Both the position numbers and the translations under genes were made by a program. From Escherichia whittamii (GTDB lineage Bacteria; Pseudomonadota; Gammaproteobacteria; Enterobacterales; Enterobacteriaceae), in assembly GCF_014836715.1 (NCBI RefSeq), contig NZ_JACSQI010000007.1, positions 1 to 64,000 of the forward strand: a stretch of 64,000 nt of DNA, given 5' to 3'. The first letter of the stretch is position 1; each line of letters opens with the position of its first letter. Shown here in pieces: positions 10,263-19,661 of this stretch. The notes under the pieces were generated by a model. It saw only the letters and a list, made by a program, of their open reading frames with translations, did no database searches and was not told the origin of the DNA.

Positions 10263-11903
10263 TTACGCGTTTTTCAGAACTTCGCTAACAATCTCAACCG
10301 CTTCTTTCTCGATCTGCTTGCGATGTTCCTCACCAAGGAAGCTTTCGCAATAAATCTTGTATGCGTCTTCCGTGCCTGACGGACGCGCGGCGAACCAGCC
10401 GTTGTCGGTCATCACTTTCAGGCCGCCGATAGAAGCACCGTTGCCAGGCGCTGCGGTTAGGCGCGCGGTGATCGGGTCGCCTGCCAGAGTGCTGGCGCTC
10501 ACCATTTCTGGAGACAGCTTAGACAGTGCCGCTTTTTGTGCAGAAGTCGCGGCTGCCTGCAAACGGTTGTAGCTCGGCGCACCAAAGCGTTTTGCCAGTT
10601 CGTTGTAGTGTTCCTGCGGGTTCTTTCCGGTGACAGCGGTGATTTCCGCCGCCAGCAGACACATGATGATGCCGTCTTTATCGGTCGACCAAGGCGTACC
10701 GTCGAAACGCAGGAACGACGCGCCCGCGCTCTCTTCGCCGCCAAAGCCAAAGCTGCCGTCGAACAGACCATCAACAAACCATTTGAAACCTACCGGGACT
10801 TCTACCAGCTTGCGGCCCAAGTCATTGACCACGCGGTCAATCATCGCAGAAGAAACCAGCGTTTTACCGACGGCAACATCTTTGCCCCACTGCGGACGAT
10901 GCTGGAACAGGTAGTTGATCGCCACCGCCAGGTAGTGGTTTGGATTCATCAAACCTGCTGGAGTGACGATACCGTGACGGTCATAATCCGGGTCGTTAGC
11001 AAACGCCAGGTCGAACTTATCACGCAGTGCCAGCAGGCCCGCCATCGCACACTCGGAGGAGCAGTCCATACGGATCGCGCCGTCTTTATCGAGGTGCATA
11101 AAGCGGAACGTTTGATCGACCTGATCGTTAACGATGGTCAGGTTGAGGTTGTAATACTCGCCAATGCGCTTCCAGTATTCGATACCTGAACCGCCCAGCG
11201 GATCGACACCCAACGTCAGGCCCGCTTTCTGAATCGCCGCCATATCGACGATATCCGCCAGACCTTCTACGAACGGTTGCACCAGATCTTGCTCTTTCAC
11301 ATGACCGGATGCCATCGCTTCGTCGAGGGAGATACGCTTCACGCCTTTCAGGCCATCGGCCAGCAGTGCGTTAGCTCTGTCTTCCACCACTTTGGTGACG
11401 TTAGTATCAGCCGGGCCGCCATTTGGCGGGTTGTATTTGATACCACCATCTTCCGGCGGGTTATGGGACGGCGTAATCACGATACCATCTGCCAGCGGTC
11501 CACCTTTTTTATTGTGAACCAGAATGGCATTAGAGACGGCAGGCGTCGGAGTGAAGCCATTGTTTTCCTGCACAATAACGTCTACCCCGTTCGCTGCCAG
11601 CACTTCCAGTACAGAAATAAACGCAGGTTCGGACAGGGCGTGAGTATCTTTACCCACATAGCAAGGGCCAGTGATGCCGTTTTTCGCCCGTTCTTCGGCA
11701 ATCGCCTGAGCAATAGCCAGAATGTGCGGCTCGTTAAAGCTATGGCGCGCTGCACTGCCACGGTGACCGGAAGTACCGAATTTCACCGCGTGCTCCGCAT
11801 TCCCTGCTTCTGGTTTCAGTACATAATATTGCGCCGTCAGTTGGGCGACGTTTATCAAATCACTCTGCTGTGCAGGTTGACCTGCACGATTGTGGATTGC
11901 CAT
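10263..11903 (-). CDS. pgm: Phosphoglucomutase (alpha-D-glucose specific)
   Basis: Pgm (546 residues) interconverts glucose 1-phosphate and glucose 6-phosphate in the cytoplasm, linking galactose and glycogen metabolism to glycolysis and UDP-glucose synthesis. The phosphoserine loop TPSHNPP carries Ser146, the metal site is DPDYDRHG, the sugar-binding loop is GGEESAGAS, and the phosphate-binding loop is RPSGTE near the C-terminus. The ATG at 11903 gives the known length; the in-frame start at 11957 would overlap seqA. It lies 28 bases downstream of seqA and is probably cotranscribed with it. Confidence 0.97.
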
Positions 11904-11931
11904 TGCTTTGTCCTTTATCTGCAACGTTGTT

Positions 11932-12477
11932 TTAAATTGTCCCGCAAACCTTTTCAATCAATTCCGCCGGGAATTGCATCGACTGCATGATGTGTTCAAT
12001 CATGCTGCATTTACGGCCAGTGTTAGTGTTGGTGATCACCCAATACGGCGTGCCTGGCACATGCTTCGGCTTGGTCTGATTACCATTTTTCAGCAGCGTC
12101 TGTTCATCTGCTGCAAAGTAAACGCGCGTGCGGCCGTGCAACGATTCCGTTGCCTCGGCAAACGCCTGGGCGTCAAGAGAATATAGTGTAGACAACAACA
12201 GCATAAAGCGGTTGACCGCGCGCTTCTGCTCTGCGTATTCATCGGAAAGCAAAAGTTCACGCATTGCGCGTACTTTGTCTTTAATCGTTTTGATCGGCTT
12301 CGCTTCGACGATAGCAGGCGACGCAATGCGAACCTCTTTCGTCACCGGAGCAGCAGGCTGTGATGCGGCGGAAAATTTCAACATACGCCGTAAAATGTCG
12401 GATGCGCTCTCGCCGATATGCTTAGTGTGGCTGGCAATATAGCTGTAGAGTTCATCATCAACTTCAATCGTTTTCAT
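11932..12477 (-). CDS. seqA: Replication initiation negative modulator SeqA
   Basis: SeqA (181 residues) binds hemimethylated GATC sites, sequesters oriC after initiation and organises newly replicated DNA. The N-terminal oligomerisation segment ([18 protein letters not shown]...) is followed by a linker and the DNA-binding domain from about residue 70, with the conserved GRTRVYFA and NTNTGRK segments that contact hemimethylated DNA. The ATG at 12477 gives the known length; the longer frame from 12555 has no support. It is divergent from ybfF and upstream of pgm. Confidence 0.97.
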
Positions 12478-12661
12478 CTTAATCCAGTGCGGTGTCTTAG
12501 CTGAATACAAGTCGCCGGGAGTATATGAATAAATCCCGGCAGCGGATAGCGTCAAGCCTGGCGTGCAGAAAAAATCGGATTAAACCTTATTTATTGCAGC
12601 CCTGTGGCACAATGGTCAACATAATACCCTAACCCAACTACACGAAAAAAAGAACTTTGCC

Positions 12662-13426
12662 ATGAAATTGAATATCCGCGCGCAATCTGCACAAAATCAG
12701 CATAATAATTCTCCCATCGTCCTCGTCCACGGGTTGTTTGGTAGCCTTGACAATCTCGGCGTGCTGGCGCGCGACCTGGTAAACGATCACAATATCATCC
12801 AGGTTGATATGCGTAACCACGGACTTTCGCCACGAGATCCGCACATGAATTACCCGGCGATGGCCCAGGATCTTGTTGACACTCTGGATGCGCTGCAGAT
12901 CGATAAGGCGACATTTATTGGTCATTCAATGGGCGGTAAAGCTGTGATGGCACTGACCGCGCTGGCGCCCGATCGCATCGAGAAACTGGTAGCGATCGAT
13001 ATCGCGCCGGTGGATTATCACGTGCGCCGTCATGATGAAATTTTCGCAGCTATCAACGCGGTCAGTAGCTCCGACGCGCAAACGCGCCAACAGGCAGCTG
13101 CTGTAATGCGCCAATATATTAATGAAGAGGGCGTGATTCAATTCCTGCTGAAATCTTTTGTTGACGGTGAGTGGCGTTTTAACGTGCCAGTATTATGGGA
13201 TCAGTATCCACATATTGTTGGCTGGGAGAAAATTCCGGCATGGAACCACCCTGCTCTGTTTATTCCTGGCGGCAATTCCCCGTATGTTACTGAACAGTAT
13301 CGTGATGATTTGCTGGCGCAATTCCCACAAGCACGGGCGCATGTCATTGCAGGCGCGGGTCATTGGGTACACGCAGAAAAACCAGATGCTGTGCTGCGGG
13401 CTATCCGTCGCTATCTTAATGATTAA
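12662..13426 (+). CDS. ybfF: Alpha/beta-hydrolase esterase YbfF
   Basis: A 254-residue cytoplasmic esterase of the alpha/beta-hydrolase fold, reported in E. coli to hydrolyse acyl-CoA and short esters in vitro. The oxyanion motif HGLFG is at 23-27, the nucleophile elbow GHSMGG places Ser at 89, and the catalytic His lies in GAGHWVHAEKP (about 234). Length and motifs match the E. coli protein. The stop is followed at once by the LexA-like site upstream of ybfE. The physiological substrate is not known. Confidence 0.94.
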   Translation: MKLNIRAQSAQNQHNNSPIVLVHGLFGSLDNLGVLARDLVNDHNIIQVDMRNHGLSPRDPHMNYPAMAQDLVDTLDALQIDKATFIGHSMGGKAVMALTALAPDRIEKLVAIDIAPVDYHVRRHDEIFAAINAVSSSDAQTRQQAAAVMRQYINEEGVIQFLLKSFVDGEWRFNVPVLWDQYPHIVGWEKIPAWNHPALFIPGGNSPYVTEQYRDDLLAQFPQARAHVIAGAGHWVHAEKPDAVLRAIRRYLND

Positions 13427-13430
13427 CGCA

Positions 13431-13448
13431 ACTGATTAAAAACCCAGC
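13431..13448 (+). promoter_or_regulatory. LexA box upstream of ybfE
   Basis: ACTGATTAAAAACCCAGC contains CTG-N10-CAG, the conserved spacing of a LexA operator, with an A/T-rich left centre. E. coli ybfE is a known LexA-controlled gene, and this is its reported site. It lies 5-22 bases after the ybfF stop. Confidence 0.75.
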
Positions 13449-13565
13449 GTCCGCGCGGCATTCCGCGCGTGGGCGTTGGCGAGATTCCTCATGCTGTTGT
13501 ATTATGGCGGGCTATCCATCCGGGCAGGCGCCTGGCTGATTGTTTCCCCCGAAGTCACCAAGATC

Positions 13566-13859
13566 ATGGCCAAAGAACAAACGGACCGTACGACATTAGA
13601 TCTGTTCGCGCACGAGCGTCGACCGGGACGACCGAAAACCAATCCGCTTTCGCGCGATGAACAGCTGCGTATTAATAAACGCAACCAGCTAAAACGCGAC
13701 AAAGTACGTGGCCTTAAGCGTGTCGAACTGAAGCTGAACGCGGAAGCTGTCGAGGCGCTGAACGAGCTGGCGGAGTCGCGTAATATGAGCCGTAGCGAAC
13801 TGATCGAAGAGATATTGATGCAGCAACTGGCGGCGCTGCGTAATCAGGGCATCGTTTAA
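13566..13859 (+). CDS. ybfE: LexA-regulated ribbon-helix-helix-like protein YbfE
   Basis: A 97-residue basic protein of unknown function that belongs to the SOS regulon in E. coli. The N-terminal part is rich in Arg and Lys ([18 protein letters not shown]), and the C-terminal half ([20 protein letters not shown], then [14 protein letters not shown]) has the pattern of a ribbon-helix-helix DNA-binding fold. The start at 13566 gives the protein length known from E. coli; a longer in-frame product from 13476 (127 residues) is possible. The LexA box lies about 120 bases upstream. DNA binding is an inference from the pattern. Confidence 0.88.
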   Translation: MAKEQTDRTTLDLFAHERRPGRPKTNPLSRDEQLRINKRNQLKRDKVRGLKRVELKLNAEAVEALNELAESRNMSRSELIEEILMQQLAALRNQGIV

Positions 13860-13998
13860 TTATCCACTTTCGTGTAGCACAGTGTGCAGTCCTGCTCGTT
13901 TGCTGATTCCGCAAGACTGCCTGTTCTGCTATGATTGCCTTTATCCGTGGGCAATTTGCCACCCCCATTTCAATAAGTTTCAAGAGGTTATTTCACTC

Positions 13999-14529
13999 AT
14001 GGCTATCACTGGCATCTTTTTCGGCAGCGACACCGGTAATACCGAAAATATCGCAAAAATGATTCAAAAACAGCTTGGTAAAGACGTTGCCGATGTCCAT
14101 GACATTGCAAAAAGCAGCAAAGAAGATCTGGAAGCTTATGACATTCTGCTGCTGGGCATCCCAACCTGGTACTATGGCGAAGCACAGTGTGACTGGGACG
14201 ACTTCTTCCCGACTCTCGAAGAAATTGATTTCAATGGTAAACTGGTTGCACTGTTTGGCTGTGGCGACCAGGAGGATTACGCAGAATATTTCTGCGATGC
14301 CTTAGGCACCATTCGTGACATCATTGAACCGCGCGGCGCGACCATCGTCGGTCACTGGCCAACTGCGGGCTACCATTTCGAAGCATCAAAAGGTCTGGCG
14401 GATGATGACCATTTTGTCGGCCTGGCTATCGACGAAGACCGTCAGCCAGAACTGACCGCCGAACGTGTAGAAAAATGGGTAAAACAAATTTCTGAAGAAC
14501 TGCATCTCGACGAAATTATCAATGCCTGA
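13999..14529 (+). CDS. fldA: Flavodoxin I
   Basis: FldA (176 residues) is the essential FMN-containing electron carrier that serves biotin synthase, MiaB-type radical SAM enzymes, methionine synthase and IspG/IspH. The FMN phosphate loop GSDTGNTE is at 9-16, and the aromatic isoalloxazine loops are at PTWYYGE and [12 protein letters not shown]. The ATG at 13999 gives the known length; a start at 13882 would add 39 residues with no counterpart. It precedes uof-fur and ends at a perfect terminator hairpin. Confidence 0.97.
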   Translation: MAITGIFFGSDTGNTENIAKMIQKQLGKDVADVHDIAKSSKEDLEAYDILLLGIPTWYYGEAQCDWDDFFPTLEEIDFNGKLVALFGCGDQEDYAEYFCDALGTIRDIIEPRGATIVGHWPTAGYHFEASKGLADDDHFVGLAIDEDRQPELTAERVEKWVKQISEELHLDEIINA

Positions 14530-14536
14530 TGTACTG

Positions 14537-14563
14537 CGGCGTAGACTCATGTCTACGCCGTAT
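14537..14563 (+). terminator. Terminator hairpin after fldA
   Basis: A perfect 10-bp stem (CGGCGTAGAC / GTCTACGCCG) with a TCAT loop starts 8 bases after the fldA stop. The downstream T tract is weak (TATTAAT), so read-through into fur is possible, as reported for E. coli. Confidence 0.7.
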
Positions 14564-14734
14564 TAATAGATAATGCCAATCAAAATAATTGCTACAAATT
14601 TGTAACTTTTGCCGGTGTGCCTGTACAATGTCCCGGTATTCAAGTGGCCTTGCCAACGTAAATGTAAGCTATGCCACGTTTTTATTAACAATATTTGCCA
14701 GGGACTTGTGGTTTTCATTTAGGCGTGGCAAATC

Positions 14735-14753
14735 TATAATGATACGCATTATC
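14735..14753 (+). promoter_or_regulatory. Fur box upstream of fur
   Basis: TATAATGATACGCATTATC matches the Fur consensus GATAATGATAATCATTATC at most positions. It overlaps the start codon of the uof leader peptide and would give iron-dependent autoregulation of uof-fur. Confidence 0.75.
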
Positions 14754-14825
14754 TCAAGAGCAAATTCTGTCACTTCTTTTAATGAAGTGAACCGCTTAGT
14801 AACAGGACAGATTCCGCATGACTGA
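14739..14825 (+). CDS. uof: Leader peptide Uof (upstream of fur)
   Basis: A 28-residue peptide (MIRIISRANSVTSFNEVNRL...) whose translation is coupled to fur. Its stop codon lies inside the start region of fur, with 8 bases of overlap. In E. coli the small RNA RyhB represses fur by blocking uof translation. The start is the ATG at 14739, preceded by a weak ribosome site. Size, sequence and overlap agree with the described E. coli leader. Confidence 0.88.
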   Translation: MIRIISRANSVTSFNEVNRLVTGQIPHD

Positions 14826-15264
14826 TAACAATACCGCCCTAAAGAAAGCTGGCCTGAAAGTGACGCTTCCACGTTTAAAAATCCTGGAAGTTCTTCAGGA
14901 GCCGGACAACCATCACGTCAGTGCGGAAGATTTATACAAACGACTGATTGATATGGGTGAAGAAATTGGTCTGGCTACGGTATATCGCGTACTGAACCAG
15001 TTTGACGACGCCGGTATCGTCACCCGCCATAATTTTGAAGGCGGTAAATCCGTATTTGAACTGACCCAACAACATCACCACGATCACCTGATCTGCCTCG
15101 ACTGCGGAAAGGTTATCGAATTTAGTGATGAATCTATCGAAGCGCGTCAGCGTGAAATCGCCGCGAAGCATGGCATTCGCCTGACTAACCACAGTCTTTA
15201 TCTCTACGGTCACTGCGCCGAAGGCGATTGCCGCGAAGATGAGCACGCGCACGAAGGCAAATAA
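14818..15264 (+). CDS. fur: Ferric uptake regulator Fur
   Basis: Fur (148 residues) is the iron-responsive repressor of siderophore and iron-uptake genes. An N-terminal winged helix (residues 1-82, recognition helix near GLATVYRVLNQF) is followed by the dimerisation domain with the HHHDH metal-binding cluster (86-90), the zinc cysteines Cys93 and Cys96 (CLDCG), and the second pair in HCAEGDC. The acidic, His-rich tail is normal. Expression is coupled to uof. Two near-identical terminators follow, on either side of a BIME. Confidence 0.98.
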   Translation: MTDNNTALKKAGLKVTLPRLKILEVLQEPDNHHVSAEDLYKRLIDMGEEIGLATVYRVLNQFDDAGIVTRHNFEGGKSVFELTQQHHHDHLICLDCGKVIEFSDESIEARQREIAAKHGIRLTNHSLYLYGHCAEGDCREDEHAHEGK

Positions 15265-15280
15265 GTCAGCCTGAATGAGA

Positions 15281-15308
15281 AAAAGCCAACCTGCGGGTTG
15301 GCTTTATA
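15281..15308 (+). terminator. First terminator of fur
   Basis: The stem AGCCAACC...GGTTGGCT with a TGCG loop is followed by TTATATT. An exact 22-base copy of AGCCAACC...GGTTGGCTTT is found again at 15456, beyond the BIME. Confidence 0.8.
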
Positions 15309-15333
15309 TTATTGGCATAGTGCGATTTGTTCG

Positions 15334-15430
15334 TGCCGGATGCGGCGTGAACGCCTTATCCGGCCTACAAATCACTCAAATTCAATATATTGCATAAAAA
15401 GGTAGGCATGATAAGCGCAGCGCATCAGGC
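15334..15430. repeat. REP pair (BIME) between fur and chiQ
   Basis: TGCCGGATGCGGCG...TTATCCGGCC and GTAGGCATGATAAGC...GCATCAGGC face each other across a spacer with the core ATTCAATATATTGCA. It is enclosed by two copies of the same terminator. Confidence 0.9.
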
Positions 15431-15453
15431 AAATTGGCGTTTGCCATAAGTCT

Positions 15454-15481
15454 CAAGCCAACCTGCGGGTTGGCTTTTTAA
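15454..15481 (+). terminator. Second terminator of fur (copy of the first)
   Basis: The stem AGCCAACC...GGTTGGCT is identical to the hairpin at 15284 but has a better T tract (TTTTTAAT). Confidence 0.8.
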
Positions 15482-15496
15482 TACAAAGGAAATAAG

Positions 15497-15527
15497 AAAA
15501 GCGAGAGTTACAGCCCTCGCTTTTTTG
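15497..15527. terminator. Terminator of chiQ
   Basis: The hairpin AAGCGAG...CTCGCTT with A and T runs on both sides sits just after the chiQ stop on the minus strand and can also act as a backstop for fur. Confidence 0.75.
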
Positions 15528-15530
15528 TCT

Positions 15531-15863
15531 TTACTGTGTAGCGTTATTACTGCGAATTTCCTGCCAGACCTTATCACAATCGGCTTTCACCGCCTGGTCG
15601 TTGCCAGTTTGCGTCGCGCGTAGGCACTCCTGATAATCCAGCACGCGTACACTTTCCTGGTTGGCAAACTGCTGATGCTGTTTCTCTTTCTTCAGCTCAT
15701 TTAACACACTCTGGCAGGCTTCAATTTTTTCTGGCGAGCCTTGTGCGGTGTTGATACAGGCGCTGTACGCCTCTTTCAGGCGGCTATCTTCCTGTGGCGC
15801 GGTTGATTGCGCACAAGCCACCAGACCCGATGCCATCATGGCGATGAGAATCAGTTTTTTCAT
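15531..15863 (-). CDS. chiQ: Chitosugar-induced lipoprotein ChiQ
   Basis: A 110-residue predicted lipoprotein encoded directly downstream of the chitoporin gene. The signal peptide MKKLILIAMMASGLVAC ends in a lipobox (LVAC, Cys17), and the residue after Cys is Ala, which favours outer-membrane sorting. The mature part has four further cysteines that could form disulfides (ACINTAQ, EACQSV, ECLRA, DCDKVW). It is cotranscribed with chiP in E. coli, where the chiPQ mRNA is silenced by the small RNA ChiX when chitosugars are absent. Its molecular role is unknown. Confidence 0.9.
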   Translation of the reverse strand: MKKLILIAMMASGLVACAQSTAPQEDSRLKEAYSACINTAQGSPEKIEACQSVLNELKKEKQHQQFANQESVRVLDYQECLRATQTGNDQAVKADCDKVWQEIRSNNATQ

Positions 15864-15912
15864 AGCGAATTCCTCAAACGTGCGGCAGGCAAAAAACCTG
15901 CCGCGTCTGGCA

Positions 15913-17319
15913 TCAGAAAATGGTGAACGGAGCGATAACCATAAATTTCACGTCACGCTCATCCTGGAAGATGTTGCCGTAACCGCCGCCCCAGCTTGGG
16001 ATATCGGAGTGGTTGTCGTATTCGGTGAAGTGCAGTTTGAACATCGTGCCTTTAGCGCGACCATCCTGAATGGTGTAGACCGCATCCAGACTGTAAGCAG
16101 ACTCTTCGATAGTCCGGTTCTTGTCATAATACGCATCCGGGCTGCTCTGCCAGGTTGCAGGTTTCGCATCCCACGCATAAACATAAGAAGCGCCGATGGC
16201 GAAGCCTGGAAGATTCCAGTTTTTCAGGTCATACATCGCGCCAAAGAAGACCGCTTTTTCGCCGTTGGCGTTAAAGTCAGAGCGGTTATCCCACCAGATA
16301 TCCAGGCGACCGTTTGAAGAGGCGTAAGTTGGGGTCATACGTTGCAGGAAGTATCCCTGCTGCCCATCAGCTTTCACCCAGGTGCCTTCCAGGCGCAAGT
16401 CCACCACGTCAGCCGCCCGGTAGCCAAAGGTCAACGCCTGCAACCAGGCGGTGCCGTCGTATAGGTCGTTGACGCTGCGATCGTCAACTTTATCGCGCGT
16501 ACCGTAGAATTGGTAGCTGGTGGTTAACGGGCTACCGGCGATATCAAATTTGTAACTGGCTTTGGCAAAATACTGATCGATATAACCTTCAGCCTGGCCA
16601 AACGCCGCTTCCAGCACGAAGTTATTTTTGAAGTCGTATTTCGCGCCAAGGGAGTGCAGATAATCAACTTTGGTGGTTTTATCGTTCTGATAAAACTCAT
16701 CCATTTCCAGATGCCACGGCGCTTTGTATTCGTTGGTCCACATGTAGGAGAAACTCAACGCTCCGGCATCGCCGTAATCAAAATTGGCACCGGCTTCTGC
16801 GCCCTGATAGGTACCCGGCATAAAGCTCCAGTGCGGCGCTAACAGCGTTTGACCCGTTGGCTGAATGTAACCGGCCCTCGCCCACACCGGACCGTATTTA
16901 AATTTGGCCGCTGCTTTATACAGGCTTATACCGCTTTTGTCGCCGGACCAGTCTTCGTCATAGGCTTTATTACTTTTCGAAAACGCGATTTCGTTCGGGT
17001 GTGAGCTGTCGCCGTTTTCTGCCATTTCAATCGCCGTAAACGCGGCAATATCGAGCCCGAACATATCAGCAGCATAACCAGACTGAAAATCGAGGTTGGC
17101 GTTCCAGGTGGAGTGAGAAAGGTTGGTTTTGTATTTGTCCCCGTCGGTAACATCTTTACGGTCACGTTCACGCTGCCAGTAATAGATACCGCCGGTTAAG
17201 GTTGAATCGTCGATGAATCCTTCGGCACGAGCCTCCGGCATTGCCATAAAGCCCGACATTGCTGTAACACCGGCGATAGCCAGCGCCAGCGTACTACGTT
17301 TGCCACTAAACGTACGCAT
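15913..17319 (-). CDS. chiP: Chitoporin ChiP (OprD-type outer-membrane porin)
   Basis: ChiP (468 residues) is the outer-membrane channel for chitooligosaccharides, which after cleavage feed the Nag pathway encoded nearby. A signal peptide (about 1-32, ending in PEARAEG) is followed by a beta-barrel of the OprD family, with many alternating aromatic strands and a terminal aromatic residue (VIAPFTIF), as needed for barrel assembly. The ATG at 17319 follows a GAGGATT site. chiQ begins 49 bases downstream. Expression is repressed by NagC and by ChiX in E. coli. Confidence 0.94.
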   Translation of the reverse strand: MRTFSGKRSTLALAIAGVTAMSGFMAMPEARAEGFIDDSTLTGGIYYWQRERDRKDVTDGDKYKTNLSHSTWNANLDFQSGYAADMFGLDIAAFTAIEMAENGDSSHPNEIAFSKSNKAYDEDWSGDKSGISLYKAAAKFKYGPVWARAGYIQPTGQTLLAPHWSFMPGTYQGAEAGANFDYGDAGALSFSYMWTNEYKAPWHLEMDEFYQNDKTTKVDYLHSLGAKYDFKNNFVLEAAFGQAEGYIDQYFAKASYKFDIAGSPLTTSYQFYGTRDKVDDRSVNDLYDGTAWLQALTFGYRAADVVDLRLEGTWVKADGQQGYFLQRMTPTYASSNGRLDIWWDNRSDFNANGEKAVFFGAMYDLKNWNLPGFAIGASYVYAWDAKPATWQSSPDAYYDKNRTIEESAYSLDAVYTIQDGRAKGTMFKLHFTEYDNHSDIPSWGGGYGNIFQDERDVKFMVIAPFTIF

Positions 17320-17672
17320 GGGTTAATCCTCTTTGACGTATAAATTGCTGCACCAAAGGTGAACAGCGAAAAAAATAAAAATTAAAAAAGTAGCGTTGAG
17401 AAAAGTCTCGCTGACTACAGGAACAGACTATTTTTCGCGACGCGAATTATCAATCTCTTTCTGTAACGAGAATGTAAGAACATGAGCAACCGCACATATT
17501 TTGATGATTTTTGTTACAAGGTTTAAGTGTGAACCAGGAGAGCATGTAGAAGAAAAAATATGTGGCTTTCCAGTAAGATGAAAGCGGTTACATTTTAATT
17601 AATTATGATTTGTGATTTTAAATTTTTTTTATGGATAAATTACGATGTGGAATTAATTCGCGATGATAAGCA

Positions 17673-17702
17673 GAAAAAACGCCGCAGAGCGCGGCGTTTG
17701 GG
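17673..17702 (-). terminator. Terminator of glnS
   Basis: The stem ACGCCGC...GCGGCGT is followed, on the minus strand, by six T residues. It lies about 65 bases after the glnS stop, beyond a REP. Confidence 0.8.
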
Positions 17703-17719
17703 ACTGTTTGTATGTTTCT

Positions 17720-17755
17720 TGCCGGATGCGGCGTAAACGCCACATCCGGCCTGGC
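17720..17755. repeat. Single REP element between glnS and its terminator
   Basis: TGCCGGATGCGGCG...CACATCCGGCC forms the typical imperfect REP palindrome. No partner REP is next to it. Confidence 0.85.
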
Positions 17756-17766
17756 GAAACTTAAAA

Positions 17767-19431
17767 TTACTCGCCAACCTTCGCCCAGGTATCACGCAGC
17801 CCAACGGTGCGGTTAAATACCGGTTTTTCCGCTGTGGAATGGCGGCTGTCGAGGCAGAAGTAGCCTTCACGCTCAAACTGGAACGCTTTACCCGCCACCG
17901 CATCTTTCAGAGACGGTTCAGCAAAGCCCTGTTTGATGACCAGAGAATCCTGGTTAATCACCGACAGGAAATCATCCGCAGCGCCTGGATTCGGCACGCT
18001 GAACAGACGATCGTACAGGCGGATTTCAACCGGCAGCGCATGTGCCGCACTTACCCAGTGAATAACGCCTTTGACTTTACGGCCATCAGCCGGATCTTTG
18101 CTTAAGGTGTCTGCATCATAAGTACAGAAGATGGTGGTGATATTGCCTTCAGCATCTTTCTCCACACGTTCTGCTTTAATCACGTAAGCATTACGCAGGC
18201 GCACTTCTTTACCCAGCACCAGACGTTTGTACTGCTTGTTGGCTTCTTCGCGGAAATCGGCGCGATCGATCCAAATCTCACCGCTAAACGGCACCTGACG
18301 GCTGCCCATTTCTGGTTTGTTCGGATGGTTCGGCATGGTGACCATTTCGCCTTCGCCCTGATAGTTTTCGATAACCAGTTTCACTGGATCGATAACTGCC
18401 ATTGCGCGTGGCGCGTTCTCGTTGAGATCTTCACGGATGCAGGATTCCAGCGACGCCATTTCAATGGTGTTGTCCTGCTTGGTCACGCCAATGCGTTTAC
18501 AGAACTCACGAATAGAAGCCGCGGTGTAACCGCGACGACGCAGACCCGAAATGGTCGGCATACGCGGATCATCCCAACCTTCTACGTGCTTGTCGGTGAC
18601 CAGTTGGTTCAGCTTACGCTTGGACATCACGGTGTATTCCAGATTCAGGCGCGAGAATTCGTACTGGCGCGGATGAACAGGAATGGTGATGTTGTCCAGA
18701 ACCCAGTCGTACAAACGACGGTTGTCCTGGAACTCCAGCGTACACAGAGAGTGCGTAATGCCTTCCAGGGCATCGCTGATGCAGTGGGTGAAGTCGTACA
18801 TCGGGTAGATGCACCACTTGTTGCCGGTCTGGTGGTGTTCAGCAAACTTAATGCGGTACAGCACCGGATCGCGCATCACGATAAACGGCGAAGCCATGTC
18901 GATTTTCGCGCGCAGGCAAGCTTTACCTTCTTCAAAACCACCGGTACGCATTTTTTCGAACAGCGCCAGGTTCTCTTCAACGCTACGATCGCGGTACGGG
19001 CTGTTTTTACCCGGCTGAGTCAGAGTGCCACGATATTCGCGGATCTGTTCCGGCGTCAGCTCATCGACATACGCCAGGCCTTTATTGATCAGTTCAACAG
19101 CATAGGCGTGGAGTTGATCAAAATAATCCGAGGAGTAACGGACGTTACCAGACCAGTGAAAACCTAACCACTCAACATCGTTTTTGATCGACTCGACGTA
19201 CTCGATATCTTCTTTTACCGGGTTAGTGTCGTCGAAACGCAGGTTGCACTGGCCTTTATAGTCCTGGGCGATCCCGAAGTTCAGGCAGATAGATTTCGCA
19301 TGGCCAATATGCAGATAGCCATTCGGCTCCGGCGGGAAACGGGTGTGTACTGTGGTGTGCTTACCACTGGCCAGATCTTCATCGATGATCTGACGAATAA
19401 AGTTAGTCGGGCGGGCTTCTGCCTCACTCAT
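17767..19431 (-). CDS. glnS: Glutaminyl-tRNA synthetase
   Basis: GlnS (554 residues) charges tRNA-Gln, which is encoded at two places in this window. It is a class I synthetase: the HIGH motif is visible in [15 protein letters not shown] (about 41-44), the KMSKS-like loop is VMSKRKL (about 268-273), and the C-terminal beta-barrels that read the anticodon follow from about residue 340. Length matches the E. coli enzyme. In E. coli some glnS transcription comes by read-through from nagE, which lies upstream here in the same direction, 230 bases away. Confidence 0.97.
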   Translation of the reverse strand: MSEAEARPTNFIRQIIDEDLASGKHTTVHTRFPPEPNGYLHIGHAKSICLNFGIAQDYKGQCNLRFDDTNPVKEDIEYVESIKNDVEWLGFHWSGNVRYSSDYFDQLHAYAVELINKGLAYVDELTPEQIREYRGTLTQPGKNSPYRDRSVEENLALFEKMRTGGFEEGKACLRAKIDMASPFIVMRDPVLYRIKFAEHHQTGNKWCIYPMYDFTHCISDALEGITHSLCTLEFQDNRRLYDWVLDNITIPVHPRQYEFSRLNLEYTVMSKRKLNQLVTDKHVEGWDDPRMPTISGLRRRGYTAASIREFCKRIGVTKQDNTIEMASLESCIREDLNENAPRAMAVIDPVKLVIENYQGEGEMVTMPNHPNKPEMGSRQVPFSGEIWIDRADFREEANKQYKRLVLGKEVRLRNAYVIKAERVEKDAEGNITTIFCTYDADTLSKDPADGRKVKGVIHWVSAAHALPVEIRLYDRLFSVPNPGAADDFLSVINQDSLVIKQGFAEPSLKDAVAGKAFQFEREGYFCLDSRHSTAEKPVFNRTVGLRDTWAKVGE

Positions 19432-19552
19432 CGTGGATTCCTCAAAGCGTAAACAACGTATAACGGCGTATGATCTTATAAGCGAGGCAGACTGACAACT
19501 GTTAGTTTTTTAAAATTGATAATCTAACAGTAGTTTTAGAAATGATTGCTGC

Positions 19553-19585
19553 AAAAAAAAGCGGCAGAGAAGATCTCCACCGCTT
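19553..19585 (-). terminator. Terminator of nagE
   Basis: The hairpin AAGCGG...CCGCTT with an inner GAGA/TCTC pairing is followed on the minus strand by eight T residues. It lies between nagE and glnS; partial read-through would link the two genes. Confidence 0.75.
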
Positions 19586-19591
19586 GTCATT

Positions 19592-19652
19592 GTTGGATGC
19601 GACACCTAACGCGTCTTATCCAACCTACAGGCCTGATAAGAGGCATCAGGCA
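19592..19652. repeat. Diverged REP pair downstream of nagE
   Basis: TTGGATGCGACAC...CGTCTTATCCAACC and AGGCCTGATAAGAGGCATCAGG form two REP-like palindromes directly next to each other. Confidence 0.75.
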
Positions 19653-19661
19653 TGAAGCAAA

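Larger units (their letters stand above)
17320..17766. promoter_or_regulatory. chiP upstream region with NagC-like palindromes; glnS tail
   Basis: This 447-base space holds the promoter and leader of chiP, plus the glnS terminator and a REP at its right end. A palindrome TTCGCGACGCGAA at 17434-17446, inside TATTTTTCGCGACGCGAATTA, resembles NagC operators. A second NagC-like site, AATTAATTCGCGATGATAA, lies at about 17649-17667. The spacing of about 215 bases would suit NagC looping. The A-rich leader next to chiP (AGCGAAAAAAATAAAAATT) is where ChiX would pair. Operator calls are by eye. Confidence 0.5.

Noticed and set aside
18325..19167. A 280-codon frame antisense to glnS, and similar long frames opposite nagE, pgm, mrdA and kdpA
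   Set aside because: All mirror conserved genes with strong codon bias, have no start signals, and encode no known motif.
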